The notes: generated by a model from the sequence alone, not told the origin. DNA of 32,705 nucleotides from CALROG01 sp943369755 (GCA_943369755.1 CALROG020000041.1:1-32705); one strand, 5' to 3'; counted from the stretch's first letter, positions 7,716 through 14,676 are shown. Made by a program: numbers and translations.

Positions 7716-8348
7716 TCAGGGGCTGGCCAGCGCGCCGCGCAACTCAGAGCGCGCCTGGCGCAGCACCGCCCAGCCGCCCGTCAGGGCCAACGCGGCCATC
7801 ACAGCAGCAACAGCCAGGTCTGGCCAGGCCGCACCGGTGCCAAACACCCCTGCGGCGGCGCCCATGACCGCCAGGTTACCCAGCGCGTCGTTGCGCGAGC
7901 ACAGCCACACGCTGCGCATGTTGGCGTCGCCTTCGCGCCAGGCGTACAGCATGGCAGCCACCGCCAGGTTGGCGATCAGCGCCAGGCTGCCCACGGCCCC
8001 CATGGTCAGCGCCTCGGGCACCGCCCCGGTTTTGAGCGCCCACAGCGCGCGCCCGGCTACAAACACGCCAAAGCCCAGCATGCAAATGCCCTTGAGCAGC
8101 GCCGCGCGGGCGCGCCAGGCCAGCCCGGCAGTTAGCACCGCCAGCGAGACGGCGTAGTTGGCCGCGTCGCCAAAGAAGTCAATCGCATCGGCCAGCAGCG
8201 AGACCGAGCCCGACTGCACGCCCGCCGCGATCTCTATCGCAAACATGGCCAGGTTGATGACCAGCGCCGCCCACAGAATGCGGCGGTAGCGCGGGTCGTT
8301 GGCGCCCTGGGGGGAGTCGCCTTGGTGGTTGTGGCAGTGGGCAGACAT
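7716..8348 (-). CDS. Short CDF-type cation efflux transporter
   Basis: 210 residues, six probable membrane helices, no C-terminal cytoplasmic CDF domain. The N-terminus is Cys/His-rich (MSAHCHNHQGD), a possible metal-capture tail. Helix 2 carries LLADAIDFFGDAANY, with Asp57 and Asp61 matching the DxxxD half-site of YiiP. Helix 5 has RNDALGN, where Asn158 stands in for the usual second Asp. CDF proteins export Zn, Cd, Co or similar divalent ions by proton exchange; this short subfamily is common in Burkholderiales. The ATG at 8348 shares its A with the TGA of the transglutaminase-like gene, so the two are co-translated. With the CadR-like regulator next door, Cd, Pb or Zn is the likely substrate. 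Confidence 0.85.
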   Translation of the reverse strand: MSAHCHNHQGDSPQGANDPRYRRILWAALVINLAMFAIEIAAGVQSGSVSLLADAIDFFGDAANYAVSLAVLTAGLAWRARAALLKGICMLGFGVFVAGRALWALKTGAVPEALTMGAVGSLALIANLAVAAMLYAWREGDANMRSVWLCSRNDALGNLAVMGAAAGVFGTGAAWPDLAVAAVMAALALTGGWAVLRQARSELRGALASP

Positions 8349-9064
8349 CAAAAGTCCTTGGCAGCGCGGATCCGCGCCACGTTGCGGTTCATGGCGTGGC
8401 GCACGACGTGGCGGTACAGCCAGCGTTTGGCACCGCTGAGGTTGGAGCCGTGACGAGCGTAGAAGTCGTCTGGCTGGGTGAACACGCCGAAGTCATGGTT
8501 GATGCCGTCTTTCTGGATATAGGTGTCGGTTCCTTGCCACTGTACGCCCGGCGCTTGCAGGTTGGGCGTGGCCGCGCCATAGCCACAAAACTGCGTGGCC
8601 CCGGCAAAGCGCTGTTGCAGGGCGGCCAGGTAGCCGGCGTCCAGGATGAAGCCCTCCAGGTTGACCCAGCGGCCAGCGCTATGGACCTCAACCCAGCTGT
8701 GAATGATGTTGCGCGGTGCCAGCAGGTAGGCCAGGCCGGTGATGGCACCTTTTTGCAGCGCCTTGTTGATGGTGAAGCCATGGAAGCGGCAGGCGATTCC
8801 GGTGGCGCGCAGCAGCGCCATGAACAGGGTGGCCTTGGTGTTGCATTGGCCCATGCCGTCGGACAGCACGCGTGAGGCGGGCAGGGTGTCGTCTTCGTTG
8901 TAACCAAAGATGATTTCATTGCGCACAAAGTCATAGATCGCACCAATGCGCTCGTGTTCGGGCAGGGCCGCCCAGCCGCGTTCGGCCACCAGTGCCTGCA
9001 GGCCAGGGTGGGCGTAGTCCAGCAACGGCGTGGGTGCGGTGAAGTCGGAGGCGAGAGTACTCAT
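8348..9064 (-). CDS. Transglutaminase-like (papain-fold) protein
   Basis: 238 residues, no signal peptide, with a transglutaminase-like core. Cys74 lies in GMGQCNTKATLFMALLRA, His122 in IIHSWVEV, and an acidic residue follows in WVNLEGFILD (Glu137 or Asp142), giving a plausible Cys-His-Asp/Glu triad. Such domains act as thiol proteases, amidases or acyl transferases. The specific substrate is unknown. The gene is the first of a two-gene unit with the CDF transporter (TGATG overlap) and is read from a MerR-type promoter facing a CadR-like regulator. That makes it a candidate metal-stress gene, which is unusual for this family. Confidence 0.82.
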   Translation of the reverse strand: MSTLASDFTAPTPLLDYAHPGLQALVAERGWAALPEHERIGAIYDFVRNEIIFGYNEDDTLPASRVLSDGMGQCNTKATLFMALLRATGIACRFHGFTINKALQKGAITGLAYLLAPRNIIHSWVEVHSAGRWVNLEGFILDAGYLAALQQRFAGATQFCGYGAATPNLQAPGVQWQGTDTYIQKDGINHDFGVFTQPDDFYARHGSNLSGAKRWLYRHVVRHAMNRNVARIRAAKDF

Positions 9065-9089
9065 GGGGTTTCTTTCAAATCAAGGCATG

Positions 9090-9120
9090 ATTGGAAACCT
9101 GCAAGCCACTTCAAGGTCAA
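9090..9120 (-). promoter_or_regulatory. MerR-type promoter/operator between regulator and transglutaminase-CDF unit
   Basis: Read on the minus strand, a -35 box TTGACC (9115-9120) and a -10-like TCCAAT (9090-9095) are 19 bp apart. That overlong spacer is characteristic of MerR-family heavy-metal promoters. The spacer region holds an imperfect dyad (ACCTTGAAG / CTTGCAGGT, 9097-9117), with ACCT and AGGT at its ends as in cad/pbr/zntA operators. The promoter points at the transglutaminase-like gene, so the CadR-like protein should bind here and activate that unit when metal is present. Confidence 0.72.
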
Positions 9121-9123
9121 GCC

Positions 9124-9594
9124 ATGCCCGCCAAAAACCCCCTGACCACAAATGGCTATCGCATCGGCGAAGCCGCGCAGCGCAGTGGCGTGAGCGCCGC
9201 CAACATCCGCTACTACGAGAAAGAAGGCCTGCTTGCACCCCAGGCCCGCGCCGACAACGACTACCGCGTCTACAGCGCGCAAGACGTGCACCAGCTGCGC
9301 TTTGTCCGCCTTTGTCGGGCCATGGACATGAGTCTGGATGAGGTGCGAACGCTGCTGGCGCTGGACCTGCGCAAGAAGGCGGACTGTGCCACCGCTGACG
9401 CCGCTTTAGGCGAGCACATCAGCCACGTGCGCGAGCGCCTGGCCGAGTTGCGCGCGCTGGAGAAAGACCTGGTGGCCTTGCAGGCGCGCTGCCAGGGCGA
9501 CGGTGACCGCTGCCGCATCATCGAGGCGCTGCACCAGCAGGCGGATACGCAGGTACCGGCGCGGGCCGGCGCGCGTGGTCACCGGCATGTGTAG
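9124..9594 (+). CDS. cadR: MerR family Cd/Pb-type transcriptional regulator (CadR-like)
   Basis: 156 residues. The MerR helix-turn-helix (YRIGEAAQRSGVSAANIRYY, residues 12-31) and wing are followed by the long dimerisation helix (HISHVRERLAELRALEKDL). Cys88, Cys123 and Cys130 have the same spacing (35 and 7) that I recall for the Cd ligands C77, C112 and C119 of Pseudomonas CadR; PbrR is similar. A short His-containing tail (RGHRHV) ends the protein. An in-frame ATG at 9091 lies inside the operator, so ATG 9124, preceded by AAGG, is preferred. It is divergent from the transglutaminase-CDF unit, the classic layout for a MerR regulator and its target. Cd(II)/Pb(II), possibly Zn(II), is the expected inducer. 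Confidence 0.88.
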   Translation: MPAKNPLTTNGYRIGEAAQRSGVSAANIRYYEKEGLLAPQARADNDYRVYSAQDVHQLRFVRLCRAMDMSLDEVRTLLALDLRKKADCATADAALGEHISHVRERLAELRALEKDLVALQARCQGDGDRCRIIEALHQQADTQVPARAGARGHRHV

Positions 9595-9596
9595 CC

Positions 9597-9866
9597 TCAG
9601 TTTTTGGCGAGCTGTGCGCGTGCCTTGTCCAGCCAAAGCTGCAAATTGTCCAGCAGGCCACTCTGGCTGAACGAGCAGCTTTCCTCACTGAACAGTGCGC
9701 TGGACTCCAGCCGGTCCAGCAGGTCGGCCAGCACCTGGCCATAACGCGCGGGCAGGGCTGCCAGCAAGGCAGCCTGGGTGCGCGCCTCGTGGCTGAAGGC
9801 CTGCACGCCTAGCTGGCCGCCGCGCAGGGCCGTCAGTGCGGTTTGAATCGCATCGAGCGCCTGCAT
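9597..9866 (-). CDS. Small alpha-helical protein of unknown function
   Basis: 89 residues, no family recognised, no signal or membrane segment. The sequence is Leu/Ala/Gln-rich and looks entirely helical (MQALDAIQTALTALRGG, HEARTQAALLAALPARYG, LLDNLQLWLDKARAQL), with one Cys in a short Ser-rich stretch. It starts 10 bp after the stop of the glycerophosphodiesterase gene, with an AGGA ribosome site, so it is probably co-transcribed with it. It converges on the MerR regulator gene, leaving only 2 bp between stops. Function unknown. Confidence 0.7.
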   Translation of the reverse strand: MQALDAIQTALTALRGGQLGVQAFSHEARTQAALLAALPARYGQVLADLLDRLESSALFSEESCSFSQSGLLDNLQLWLDKARAQLAKN

Positions 9867-9876
9867 GTCTGTATCC

Positions 9877-10899
9877 TCAGTTCTTCAGTGAGCGCGGCAG
9901 CGCCAGGCCGCGCTTTTGCATCAGCTCGCGCAGGCGGTCGGGGTAGTCGGTGATGATGCCGTCCACGCCCCAGACCATCAGGCGCTCCATGTCGGCGGGG
10001 GTGTTGATCGTCCAGGGAACGACCTTCAGGCCCAGGCCCTGCGCTTCCTTTACCAGCGCTTCCGTGACCGCGCCGCCGTTGGGCGACCACACGGCACCAC
10101 CGGCTGCCTTCACCATTTTTGGCAGGCTGCCATGGTCGGCCAGTTTGAAGCCGGCGGTCCAGCTGGCGTCGCGGATGCTGTCTGTGTTGGCGGTCTGGAT
10201 GCTCAGGTACACCGTCGGGATAGCGGGCTCCAAGCGCTGCGCGATCTGCAACGTGCGCCAGTCAAAGCTCTGTAGCGTCACGCGCTGCGTCATGCCAGCT
10301 TCGCGCAGCACATTCAGCACAGCGCGCACAAACTGCTCGGGGTTGACGGTTTCGTCGGGCAAGGTGGGGTTGATCTTGGTTTCGATGTTGAACTTCACAT
10401 CGTTCGCGCCGCGCGCCTTCACCAACGCAAACAGTGCCGCCAGCGTTGGCATGCGGGTGCCGTCACGCGGTACCTGGGTGTTGAAGGTTTTTCCGTAAGG
10501 TGTCTCGGGGTTGATGCGGCCCACGTCGTAGGCTTGCAGTTGGGCATAGGTGAGCGACTTGATCGTCGGCCCCTTGGCCGCCAGCCATTGGCCCGAAGCG
10601 TCACGCGTAATGGCCGGGTTCAGGGCCGGGTCGTGGCCCACCACCACCACGCCATCGGCGGTAACGCCCACGTCCAGCTCCAGCGTGGTCACGCCGATTT
10701 CAAGTGCGCGCTCAAAAGCAGGCAGCGTGTTCTCGGGCGCCAGCCCGCGTGCGCCGCGGTGGCCCTGGGCATCGAATGCAAAGGCGTTTGCGCCCCCAAA
10801 AAACAACAAAAATGCCACGCAGCCCGCATGCAGACTGCGGGAGCCACTATAAAAAAGTGAGCAACTGGGTGCCGGTGATGTGTGTTGGCGCTGTGTCAT
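9877..10899 (-). CDS. glpQ: Periplasmic glycerophosphodiester phosphodiesterase
   Basis: 340 residues of the GDPD TIM-barrel family, which splits glycerophosphodiesters to glycerol-3-phosphate plus alcohol. The catalytic signature is clear: HRGARGLAPENTLPAFERAL from residue 47, then LELDVGVTADGVVVVGHD with the metal-binding acidic residues and second His. Later come the FNIETKINP and VPWTINTPADMERLMVWGVDG family blocks. A hydrophobic stretch (about residues 27-41, ending ANAFA) acts as a signal peptide, so the enzyme is periplasmic like GlpQ. Residues 13-27, just before it, are encoded by a dispersed repeat (10819-10862). The ATG at 10899 has only a weak ribosome site, and the native N-terminus may have been altered by the repeat. 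Confidence 0.88.
   Translation of the reverse strand: MTQRQHTSPAPSCSLFYSGSRSLHAGCVAFLLFFGGANAFAFDAQGHRGARGLAPENTLPAFERALEIGVTTLELDVGVTADGVVVVGHDPALNPAITRDASGQWLAAKGPTIKSLTYAQLQAYDVGRINPETPYGKTFNTQVPRDGTRMPTLAALFALVKARGANDVKFNIETKINPTLPDETVNPEQFVRAVLNVLREAGMTQRVTLQSFDWRTLQIAQRLEPAIPTVYLSIQTANTDSIRDASWTAGFKLADHGSLPKMVKAAGGAVWSPNGGAVTEALVKEAQGLGLKVVPWTINTPADMERLMVWGVDGIITDYPDRLRELMQKRGLALPRSLKN
10819..10862 (+). repeat. Dispersed repeat, copy E (in glycerophosphodiesterase signal region)
   Basis: Shares GCAGCCCGCATGCAGACTGC and GGGAGCCACTAT with the other copies, but its AT-rich end has diverged (AAAAAAGTGAGC instead of an ATAGC end). It encodes residues 13-27 of the phosphodiesterase on the other strand. 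Confidence 0.6.
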
Positions 10900-10959
10900 G
10901 GCGCCATTCTGCCGGGGTTTGATGACAGGCGCAGCACTTGTGCGCGCGAGTGGGGCTGC

Positions 10960-11358
10960 TCAGAAACCGATTTTGCGCGCAATGAAATAGGTGACGGTGG
11001 ATACCGAAGCGGCCAGCGCAGCGCCCCACGCCAGGTCGACCACTGTCACCAGGAGGGGCCAGCCCTTGAGTGTTGCGAAGTTGGTGAGGTCGTAGGTGGC
11101 GTACGCGATCAGTCCGAACAATGCGCCATACAAAAGCGCATGTCGCCAGGAGTTCTTCTCAATGGCGGGGGTGATGACGAAGACCACCAGCCCAACAACG
11201 AATAGTAGATAAAACGCAAGCGCGGCTGCCCAGTTGATTTCACTTTTCATCAACATGCCAATTTGGCTGCGATAAAAATCTTTGGCCACAAGCCCCAGCC
11301 AGACCATATCGATGGCGAGGAAGACAGGGAAAGCGATGGCATACAGCTTTAGAAACAT
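10960..11358 (-). CDS. DUF2177 family membrane protein
   Basis: 132 residues, about four membrane helices, matching DUF2177. Visible marks are the N-terminal LYAIAFPVFLAIDMVWLGLV with Asp and Trp inside the first helix, FYRSQIG in the first loop, and the helix YGALFGLIAYATYDLTNFAT with a conserved YDLTN. Function is not known. In many proteobacteria DUF2177 genes lie with photolyase, TspO and LitR/CarH-type regulators in light or oxidative stress loci. Here it directly follows a TspO-like gene (19 bp gap), which fits that pattern. No Cys or His cluster suggests a cofactor. Confidence 0.88.
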   Translation of the reverse strand: MFLKLYAIAFPVFLAIDMVWLGLVAKDFYRSQIGMLMKSEINWAAALAFYLLFVVGLVVFVITPAIEKNSWRHALLYGALFGLIAYATYDLTNFATLKGWPLLVTVVDLAWGAALAASVSTVTYFIARKIGF

Positions 11359-11377
11359 GGATACTCGCGACGGTTTT

Positions 11378-11782
11378 TCAGGCGTTGAGGTAGGTGATGG
11401 TTAGTTGCAGACCGGTGGCAAATACTCCCCACAAGAGATACGGAATGTTGGCATAAACCACCCAGCGCAAGTCCGGGGCTGCGTTCCAGACCGCGACCAG
11501 CGCCCAGATGAGCGTGCCCACCACCAGCAAGATATCCAGACTGGCCAGCAGATTGTTTTTGAGGCCGAACTGGATCGGAGTGAACGCAAAATTGAAAACA
11601 AGATTCAGCGCAAAAGGCAGCGCCACCAGCCACGAAATTTTGCCAGTGAACGCTTTGTAGAACACGGTGCCAAAGGTCACGGCAATCACGGCATACAAAA
11701 CCGTCCATACCGGGCCAAAAAGCCAGCCTGGAGGTGCCCAGGCCGGTTTGATCAGTTGTGAATACCAGTTGGTTGTGTTCAT
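11378..11782 (-). CDS. tspO: TspO/MBR family tryptophan-rich sensory protein, short form
   Basis: 134 residues with five probable helices. The start WYSQLIKPAWAPPGWLFGPV followed by WTVLYAVIAV is the classic TspO signature, as are the aromatic-rich ANIPYLLWGVFATGLQLTI end and the central LNLVFNFAFTPIQFGL. Bacterial TspO binds and can degrade porphyrins, and modulates stress and pigment gene expression from the membrane. The protein is somewhat shorter than the usual 150-160 residues, mainly in loops. It lies 4 bp downstream of the PPOX-family gene and 19 bp upstream of the DUF2177 gene, so the three are probably one operon. Confidence 0.9.
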   Translation of the reverse strand: MNTTNWYSQLIKPAWAPPGWLFGPVWTVLYAVIAVTFGTVFYKAFTGKISWLVALPFALNLVFNFAFTPIQFGLKNNLLASLDILLVVGTLIWALVAVWNAAPDLRWVVYANIPYLLWGVFATGLQLTITYLNA

Positions 11783-11786
11783 GAAG

Positions 11787-12275
11787 TCACAAGCTGACTT
11801 TGGCGTTCTGTGCGTCGTCGGTTTTTAGCGCTTCTCCGGCCACGTACGCCCGGGCAGCGTCGTAGACATATTTGAGCCCCCGCATGCCGCCGCTGTCCCA
11901 GTATTCACCGTTGTGCGCCGTAAACTTCAGCAAGGCGATGTTTGGGTCGGACTTGCCCTCTGGAAACCACACCTTCCAGGACTCTTTCCACATCCGCTCA
12001 ACCAGCGGCTGGTCATGCAACACGGTCAACTCGCCGCGCACTGAGGCAAATTTTCTGGCGCTTTGAAAAGTGAGCAAGGCTTTCGGGTTGGCGCTGATCT
12101 CGTCGACTTTGAGCGAGTTGAGAGCGGTCACAAGGTAAACGCCCAAACCCTCGTCCAGGCTCGCAACGGCCATCGGCCGCGCGTGCATCGCATGGGCCGT
12201 TTGCGTCACCAGCATCGCAACCTCAAAGTCATTCACAACCTCGTACAAATGACTCCTGCCGTCGTTCGTGTCCAT
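11787..12275 (-). CDS. Pyridoxamine 5'-phosphate oxidase-fold (general stress FMN-binding) protein
   Basis: 162 residues of the split-barrel flavin-binding fold, close to the general stress protein 26 group. Clear blocks are the N-terminal HARPMAVAS strand, VYLVTALNSLKVDEI, the barrel piece LLTFQSARKFASVRGELTVL, and the family marker WKVWFPEGKSDPNIALLKF. Such proteins bind FMN, FAD or F420-like cofactors and are induced by salt, heat or oxidative stress. The ATG at 12275 follows a strong AAGGAG site (12283-12288). An open frame runs further upstream, but through non-conserved sequence. A stem-loop sits just before the ribosome site. First gene of the set with tspO and the DUF2177 gene. Confidence 0.87.
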   Translation of the reverse strand: MDTNDGRSHLYEVVNDFEVAMLVTQTAHAMHARPMAVASLDEGLGVYLVTALNSLKVDEISANPKALLTFQSARKFASVRGELTVLHDQPLVERMWKESWKVWFPEGKSDPNIALLKFTAHNGEYWDSGGMRGLKYVYDAARAYVAGEALKTDDAQNAKVSL

Positions 12276-12291
12276 GGCCGCTGGCTCCTTC

Positions 12292-12329
12292 GTGGTTGAA
12301 AAATCGGGTGGAGTGTCACCCGCAACCAC
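12292..12329 (-). promoter_or_regulatory. Compound stem-loop in the leader of the PPOX-TspO-DUF2177 operon
   Basis: Two nested perfect stems, GTGGTTG/CAACCAC (outer, 7 bp) and CGGGTG/CACCCG (inner, 6 bp, 6-nt loop), are separated only by a 6-nt bulge (ATTTTT in the transcript). The structure ends 3 nt before the AAGGAG ribosome site of the PPOX gene. It could tune translation or mRNA stability, or the dyad could be a protein-binding operator. Confidence 0.5.
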
Positions 12330-12476
12330 CTTATCGAAACTCCGCGACAACGTCCGTGCGCAGCCGCACAAATGGCCCCCGCGCCAGAATAGTTGTCGTC
12401 CCGTTAGAACCAGAAACCTGGGGGCGGCTGTGAGGGGGCAGCCGTTCCCCGTCAAGCGCGAACCAACCCAGTCATT

Positions 12477-13211
12477 TCAATGCAGCGACGACAAAAACTG
12501 CTTCAGCTCCGGCGTTTGCGGGTTGCCAAACAGTTCCTGTGGCGGGCCCATTTCATGCACCCGGCCCTGGTGCATGAAGATCACCCGGTCGCTGACCTTG
12601 CGGGCAAAGTTCATCTCGTGCGTGACCATCAGCAGCGTCATGCCTTCGTCCGCCAGTGTTTCCACCACACGCAGCACCTCGCCCACCAGCTCCGGGTCCA
12701 GTGCGCTGGTGATTTCGTCACACAGCAGCACGGCGGGCTCCATGGCCAGGGCGCGGGCAATCGCCACGCGCTGCTGCTGCCCGCCCGAGAGCTGGTCAGG
12801 CGTGGCGTCAAATTTTTCCGCCAGGCCGACGCGGTCCAGCAGCTTGCGCGCCTGCACCTCAGCCGCCTGCGGGTCGGTTTTTTTGACCAGTGAAGGTGCC
12901 AGCATGATGTTCTTGCCCACACTCAAGTGCGGGAACAGATTGAAGCTCTGAAAGATCATGCCTACGCGCTGGCGCAGCTCGCGCATGGCGCTGGGGCTTT
13001 CGTACAGCAGCTTCTTGCCATCCACCGACAGCGCGCCGTCCTGGAACTCTTCCAGCCCGTTGATGCAGCGCAGCAGCGTGCTTTTGCCCGAGCCGCTCTT
13101 GCCGATGATGGCGATCACTTCACCCTTGGCCACTTTCAGGTCGATGCCCTTGAGCACCTCGTTGGCGCCAAACGACTTGCGCAGCGCGGTGATTTCAACG
13201 ATGGCATTCAT
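12477..13211 (-). CDS. Polar amino acid ABC transporter ATP-binding protein
   Basis: 244 residues, the GlnQ/HisP-type ATPase. Walker A GKSGSGKST near residue 37, the family-specific LRCINGLEEFQDG, the Q-loop region GMIFQSFNLFPHL, the ABC signature LSGGQQQR, Walker B VLLCDEITSALDP and the H-loop VTHEM are all intact. It energises import by the two permeases encoded upstream in the same operon. Its ATG at 13211 overlaps the permease stop by 4 bp. It is the last gene of the importer operon; the gap after it leads to the PPOX operon, which should have its own promoter. Confidence 0.95.
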   Translation of the reverse strand: MNAIVEITALRKSFGANEVLKGIDLKVAKGEVIAIIGKSGSGKSTLLRCINGLEEFQDGALSVDGKKLLYESPSAMRELRQRVGMIFQSFNLFPHLSVGKNIMLAPSLVKKTDPQAAEVQARKLLDRVGLAEKFDATPDQLSGGQQQRVAIARALAMEPAVLLCDEITSALDPELVGEVLRVVETLADEGMTLLMVTHEMNFARKVSDRVIFMHQGRVHEMGPPQELFGNPQTPELKQFLSSLH

Positions 13212-13849
13212 CGCATCTTCCTTTCAAGGGTTTTGGCGTACAGGCTGATGGGGTAGCACAGCGCAAAGTACAGCAGGGCCACGCAGCTGTAGACCAAAAA
13301 GGGCTTGAGCGTGGCGTTGGTGATCATGGTGCCGGCCTTGGTGAGCTCAATGAAGCCAATGACCGACGCCAGCGCCGTGCCCTTGATCACCTGCACCAGA
13401 AAGCCGACCGTGGGCGGGATGGCAATGCGCAGTGCTTGCGGCAGCACCACGTAGCGCAGCTGTTCGCCAAAGTTCAGCGCCAGGCTCTGGGCGGCCTCCC
13501 ACTGGCCTTTGGGAATGGAGGCCACGCAGCCGCGCCAGATTTCTGCCAGAAAGGCGCTGGTGTACAGCGTGAGCGCCAGCGACGCCGCCACCCAGGCCGA
13601 AGTCTTGATGCCAAACAACGCAATGCCGAAGTACGCCAGGAACAGCTGCATCAGCAGCGGCGTGCCCTGGAACAGCGCCACGTAACCGTCTACCAGGCGG
13701 TGCGCGGTTTTTGACTTGGTCAGCCGTAGCACCAGCAGCGCCAGGCCCACCAGCCCACCGCCGATGAAGGCGATCAGCGACAGCACCACCGTCCAGCGGG
13801 CTGCCAGCAGCAGGTTGCGAAAGATGTCCCAGATAGAAAACTCAACCAT
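13208..13849 (-). CDS. Polar amino acid ABC transporter permease (second)
   Basis: 213 residues of the HisM/GlnP permease family with about five membrane helices. The N-terminal FRNLLLAARWTVVLSLIAF, the helix YVALFQGTPLLMQLFLAYF and the cytoplasmic EAA coupling loop EAAQSLALNFGEQLRYVVLP are all typical. It pairs with the other permease gene to form the membrane channel and contacts the ATPase whose gene it overlaps by 4 bp. It is separated from the first permease gene by 43 bp that contain a short repeat-like palindromic sequence, whereas the other junctions in the operon are tight or overlapping. Confidence 0.94.
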   Translation of the reverse strand: MVEFSIWDIFRNLLLAARWTVVLSLIAFIGGGLVGLALLVLRLTKSKTAHRLVDGYVALFQGTPLLMQLFLAYFGIALFGIKTSAWVAASLALTLYTSAFLAEIWRGCVASIPKGQWEAAQSLALNFGEQLRYVVLPQALRIAIPPTVGFLVQVIKGTALASVIGFIELTKAGTMITNATLKPFLVYSCVALLYFALCYPISLYAKTLERKMR

Positions 13850-13860
13850 TGGATGTCCGA

Positions 13861-13881
13861 TCGTCCTGAGCTTGTCGAAGG
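13861..13881 (-). repeat. Short repeat-like unit between the two permease genes
   Basis: Read on the minus strand it is CCTTCGACAAGCTCAGGACG, a small sequence that I recall as abundant and dispersed in many proteobacterial genomes. It fills most of the 43-bp gap inside an otherwise compact operon. Only one copy is in this window, so assignment as a repeat rests on memory. Confidence 0.4.
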
Positions 13882-13892
13882 GCCTGGCCTGT

Positions 13893-14555
13893 CTAACGAC
13901 CGAAAAGGAAGCGCGGCCCCAGCCAGTTGAGCAGCCTGCGCACGCCGATGGACAACACCAGGTAGATGGCAGTGACGATCAAGAAGGCCTCGAACGCGCG
14001 GAAGTTGCGGCTCTGGATCAGGTTGGCGGCGAAGCTCAGTTCTTCGGTGGAGATCTGACCGCACACCGCTGAGCCCAGCATCACAATGATGATCTGGCTG
14101 ACCAGCGCGGGCCAGACCTTTTTGAGCGCCGGTGGCAGCACCACCCGCATGAACACCTGCGCACGCGACAGAGCCAGGCTTAGCGCCGCTTCGATCTGGC
14201 CGCGCGGCGTGGCCTCGATGCCGGCGCGAATGATCTCGGCCGCATAGGCCCCCAGGTTGATCACCATGGCGATGATCGAGGCGGTCTCCGGCGACAGCCG
14301 CAGCCCCATGGCCGGCAAACCGAAGAACACAAAGAACAGTTGCACGATGAACGGCGTGTTGCGGATCAGCTCCACATAGGCCCCCACCACCCACTTGAGC
14401 CACAGCGCGCCATGAACCCGGGCCCAGGCGCAGGCCACGCCCGCCACCACACCAATGACGGCCGAGATGGCCGTCAGGCCCAGCGTCCACACCACCCCCT
14501 TGAGCAGCATTGGCCACTCACGCAGTACCGCAAAGAAGTCAAGCGTAATGTTCAT
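13893..14555 (-). CDS. Polar amino acid ABC transporter permease (first)
   Basis: 220 residues, HisM/GlnP family, about five helices. Visible blocks are LLKGVVWTLGLTAISAVIG at the N-terminus, YVELIRNTPFIVQLFFVFFG (the standard start of helix 3 in this family) and the EAA loop EAALSLALSRAQVFMRVVLP. It forms the import channel together with the second permease. It follows the substrate-binding protein gene by 121 bp, a gap filled with a palindromic repeat that may trim the transcript so that more binding protein than permease is made. Confidence 0.94.
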   Translation of the reverse strand: MNITLDFFAVLREWPMLLKGVVWTLGLTAISAVIGVVAGVACAWARVHGALWLKWVVGAYVELIRNTPFIVQLFFVFFGLPAMGLRLSPETASIIAMVINLGAYAAEIIRAGIEATPRGQIEAALSLALSRAQVFMRVVLPPALKKVWPALVSQIIIVMLGSAVCGQISTEELSFAANLIQSRNFRAFEAFLIVTAIYLVLSIGVRRLLNWLGPRFLFGR

Positions 14556-14611
14556 GATGATGAAGAATCAGTGTTGCGTGACGGGCTCTTCGCGGGCAGC
14601 CGCGGAACCGG

Positions 14612-14675
14612 CGGTGCCGGGCCGCTGGCTGTGCCCCCTTGAGGGGGAGGCGCCGCAGGCGCTTCGGGGGGGAGC
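14612..14675. repeat. Comamonadaceae-type intergenic palindromic element
   Basis: Contains CCCCCTTGAGGGGG (14634-14647) and GCGCCGCAGGCGC (14650-14662, 5-bp stem), then a G-run. I recall near-identical sequence at many gene ends in Comamonadaceae genomes. It lies between the binding-protein and permease genes, where such hairpins often stabilise the upstream mRNA or partly terminate transcription. Confidence 0.6.
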
Positions 14676-14676
14676 A

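Noticed and set aside
9091..9123. Earlier ATG for the MerR regulator
   Set aside because: The extra 11 codons lie within the predicted operator and are not part of the MerR fold.
10929..10945. GCGCA/TGCGC inverted repeat between DUF2177 and glycerophosphodiesterase genes
   Set aside because: A 5-bp stem with a 7-nt loop is expected by chance in DNA this GC-rich.
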